Source: Pseudoneobacillus rhizosphaerae (GTDB taxonomy: Bacteria; Bacillota; Bacilli; Bacillales; Cytobacillaceae). Taken from it: 64,000 nt of DNA. The stretch covers positions 1 to 64,000 of the forward strand of contig NZ_CAKJTG010000001.1 of NCBI RefSeq assembly GCF_917563885.1. The letters are read 5' to 3'. Made by a program: the position numbers and the translations under genes. The notes beneath the pieces were generated by a model. It was not told the origin of the DNA and searched no databases. It was given only the letters and a program-made list of their open reading frames with translations. Positions 63,542 to 64,000 of the stretch are shown one piece after another (within the stretch, counting starts at the first letter, position 1; each line of letters begins with the position of its first letter).

Positions 63542-64000
63542 ATGGAAAAATATAATACCCTAATACAAATGCAAAGAGCATTTTTCACTCAAGGAAAAAC
63601 GAAAAGTGTATCATTTCGAATCGAAATGTTAAATCAATTACGAAAGCTAATAAAAACAAATGAAAAACCCTTAATGGATGCTTTGAAACAAGATTTGAAT
63701 AAAAGTGAGTTCGATTCATTTATATCAGAAATTGGAATCGTTCTTGAAGAAATTCGTTTTACCATTAAGAATCTGAGAAAATGGGCTAACCCAAGAAGGG
63801 TAAAGACGTCCTTAACTGGTCTTGGATCTAAAAGTTATATTTATCCAGAGCCATATGGTGTGGCATTAATAATAGCTCCTTGGAATTACCCATTTCAGTT
63901 GTCAATCGCACCATTAATTGGAGCGATTGCTGCTGGAAATTGTGCTATTATTAAGCCTTCAGAACTCACACCAAGGACTTCTAGAATTTTAAGTGAAATG
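63542..64000 (+). CDS. Aldehyde dehydrogenase (class 3, YwdH-like), truncated by the window end
   Basis: The first 153 residues of an aldehyde dehydrogenase. Present are FRIEMLNQLRKLIKTNEKPL, ALKQDLNKSEFDSFISEIG and the NAD-site/oxyanion region APWNYPFQLSIAPLIGAIAAGN with IIKPSELTP. These fit the class 3/YwdH subgroup. The catalytic Cys lies beyond the window. Good SD (CTGGAGGAATCT). The preceding 195-nt gap holds only a terminator. Confidence 0.9.
   Translation, partial: MEKYNTLIQMQRAFFTQGKTKSVSFRIEMLNQLRKLIKTNEKPLMDALKQDLNKSEFDSFISEIGIVLEEIRFTIKNLRKWANPRRVKTSLTGLGSKSYIYPEPYGVALIIAPWNYPFQLSIAPLIGAIAAGNCAIIKPSELTPRTSRILSEM

Overview
The window is a chromosomal segment of an AT-rich, endospore-forming Bacillaceae bacterium. 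The evidence is strong AGGAGG-type ribosome binding sites, frequent TTG and GTG starts, U-tract terminators, and typical Bacillus genes: ccpN-yqfL-ppdK, a sporulenol/hopene cyclase, yppC, ybxH, opuA with a GbsR-type regulator, and preTA. No rRNA, tRNA, IS element, phage or CRISPR array was seen.

The most notable feature is selenocysteine use. Two unrelated genes are each interrupted by one in-frame UGA exactly where the family has its catalytic Cys/Sec. One is a formate dehydrogenase (UGA at 3255-3257). The other is an AhpC-type peroxiredoxin (UGA at 10811-10813). Each UGA is followed, after the same 12-nt gap, by a GC-rich hairpin with a GGUC-containing loop, the layout of a bacterial SECIS element. 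The peroxiredoxin has no cysteine at all. No selA/B/C/D gene is in the window, so the decoding machinery must be looked for elsewhere in the genome.

Layout. 0.1-2.7 kb: MHYT/triple-PAS histidine kinase. 2.8-6.8 kb: anaerobic respiration block with the selenoprotein formate dehydrogenase, an unlisted 59-aa membrane protein, and a NarK-type nitrate transporter with a well placed Fnr box. 6.8-16.9 kb: coiled-coil protein, threonine aldolase, NhaC antiporter with a likely CTG start, selenoperoxiredoxin, a minus-strand small RNA, several small proteins, AlaX-type editing protein and M32 carboxypeptidase. 17.0-17.1 kb: a second minus-strand small RNA with a SigG-like promoter. 17.2-21.2 kb: DNA metabolism (SF1 helicase, Mug, Fpg-like). 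21.4-25.5 kb: ccpN-yqfL-ppdK. 26.0-33.3 kb: reductive pyrimidine catabolism (preT, preA, hydA, semialdehyde dehydrogenase, omega-aminotransferase), with no beta-ureidopropionase gene. 33.4-35.5 kb: tandem repeats, then an ABC-F gene behind a leader-peptide attenuator. 35.6-38.5 kb: D-amino-acid aminotransferase, M19 dipeptidase and DmpA-type peptidase. 38.5-45.6 kb: ExoIII, Suv3-like helicase, GDSL esterase, ABC exporter and VanW protein. 45.7-49.2 kb: terpene cyclase and yppC. 49.3-56.1 kb: oxidoreductase, CoxG-like protein, RNase HI, MoxR-DUF58 operon. 56.4-59.5 kb: RND pump. 59.6-63.4 kb: glycine-betaine OpuA transporter with a divergent GbsR-like regulator. The window ends inside an aldehyde dehydrogenase gene.

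All functions are from reading the sequence and remembered family motifs; no database search was run.
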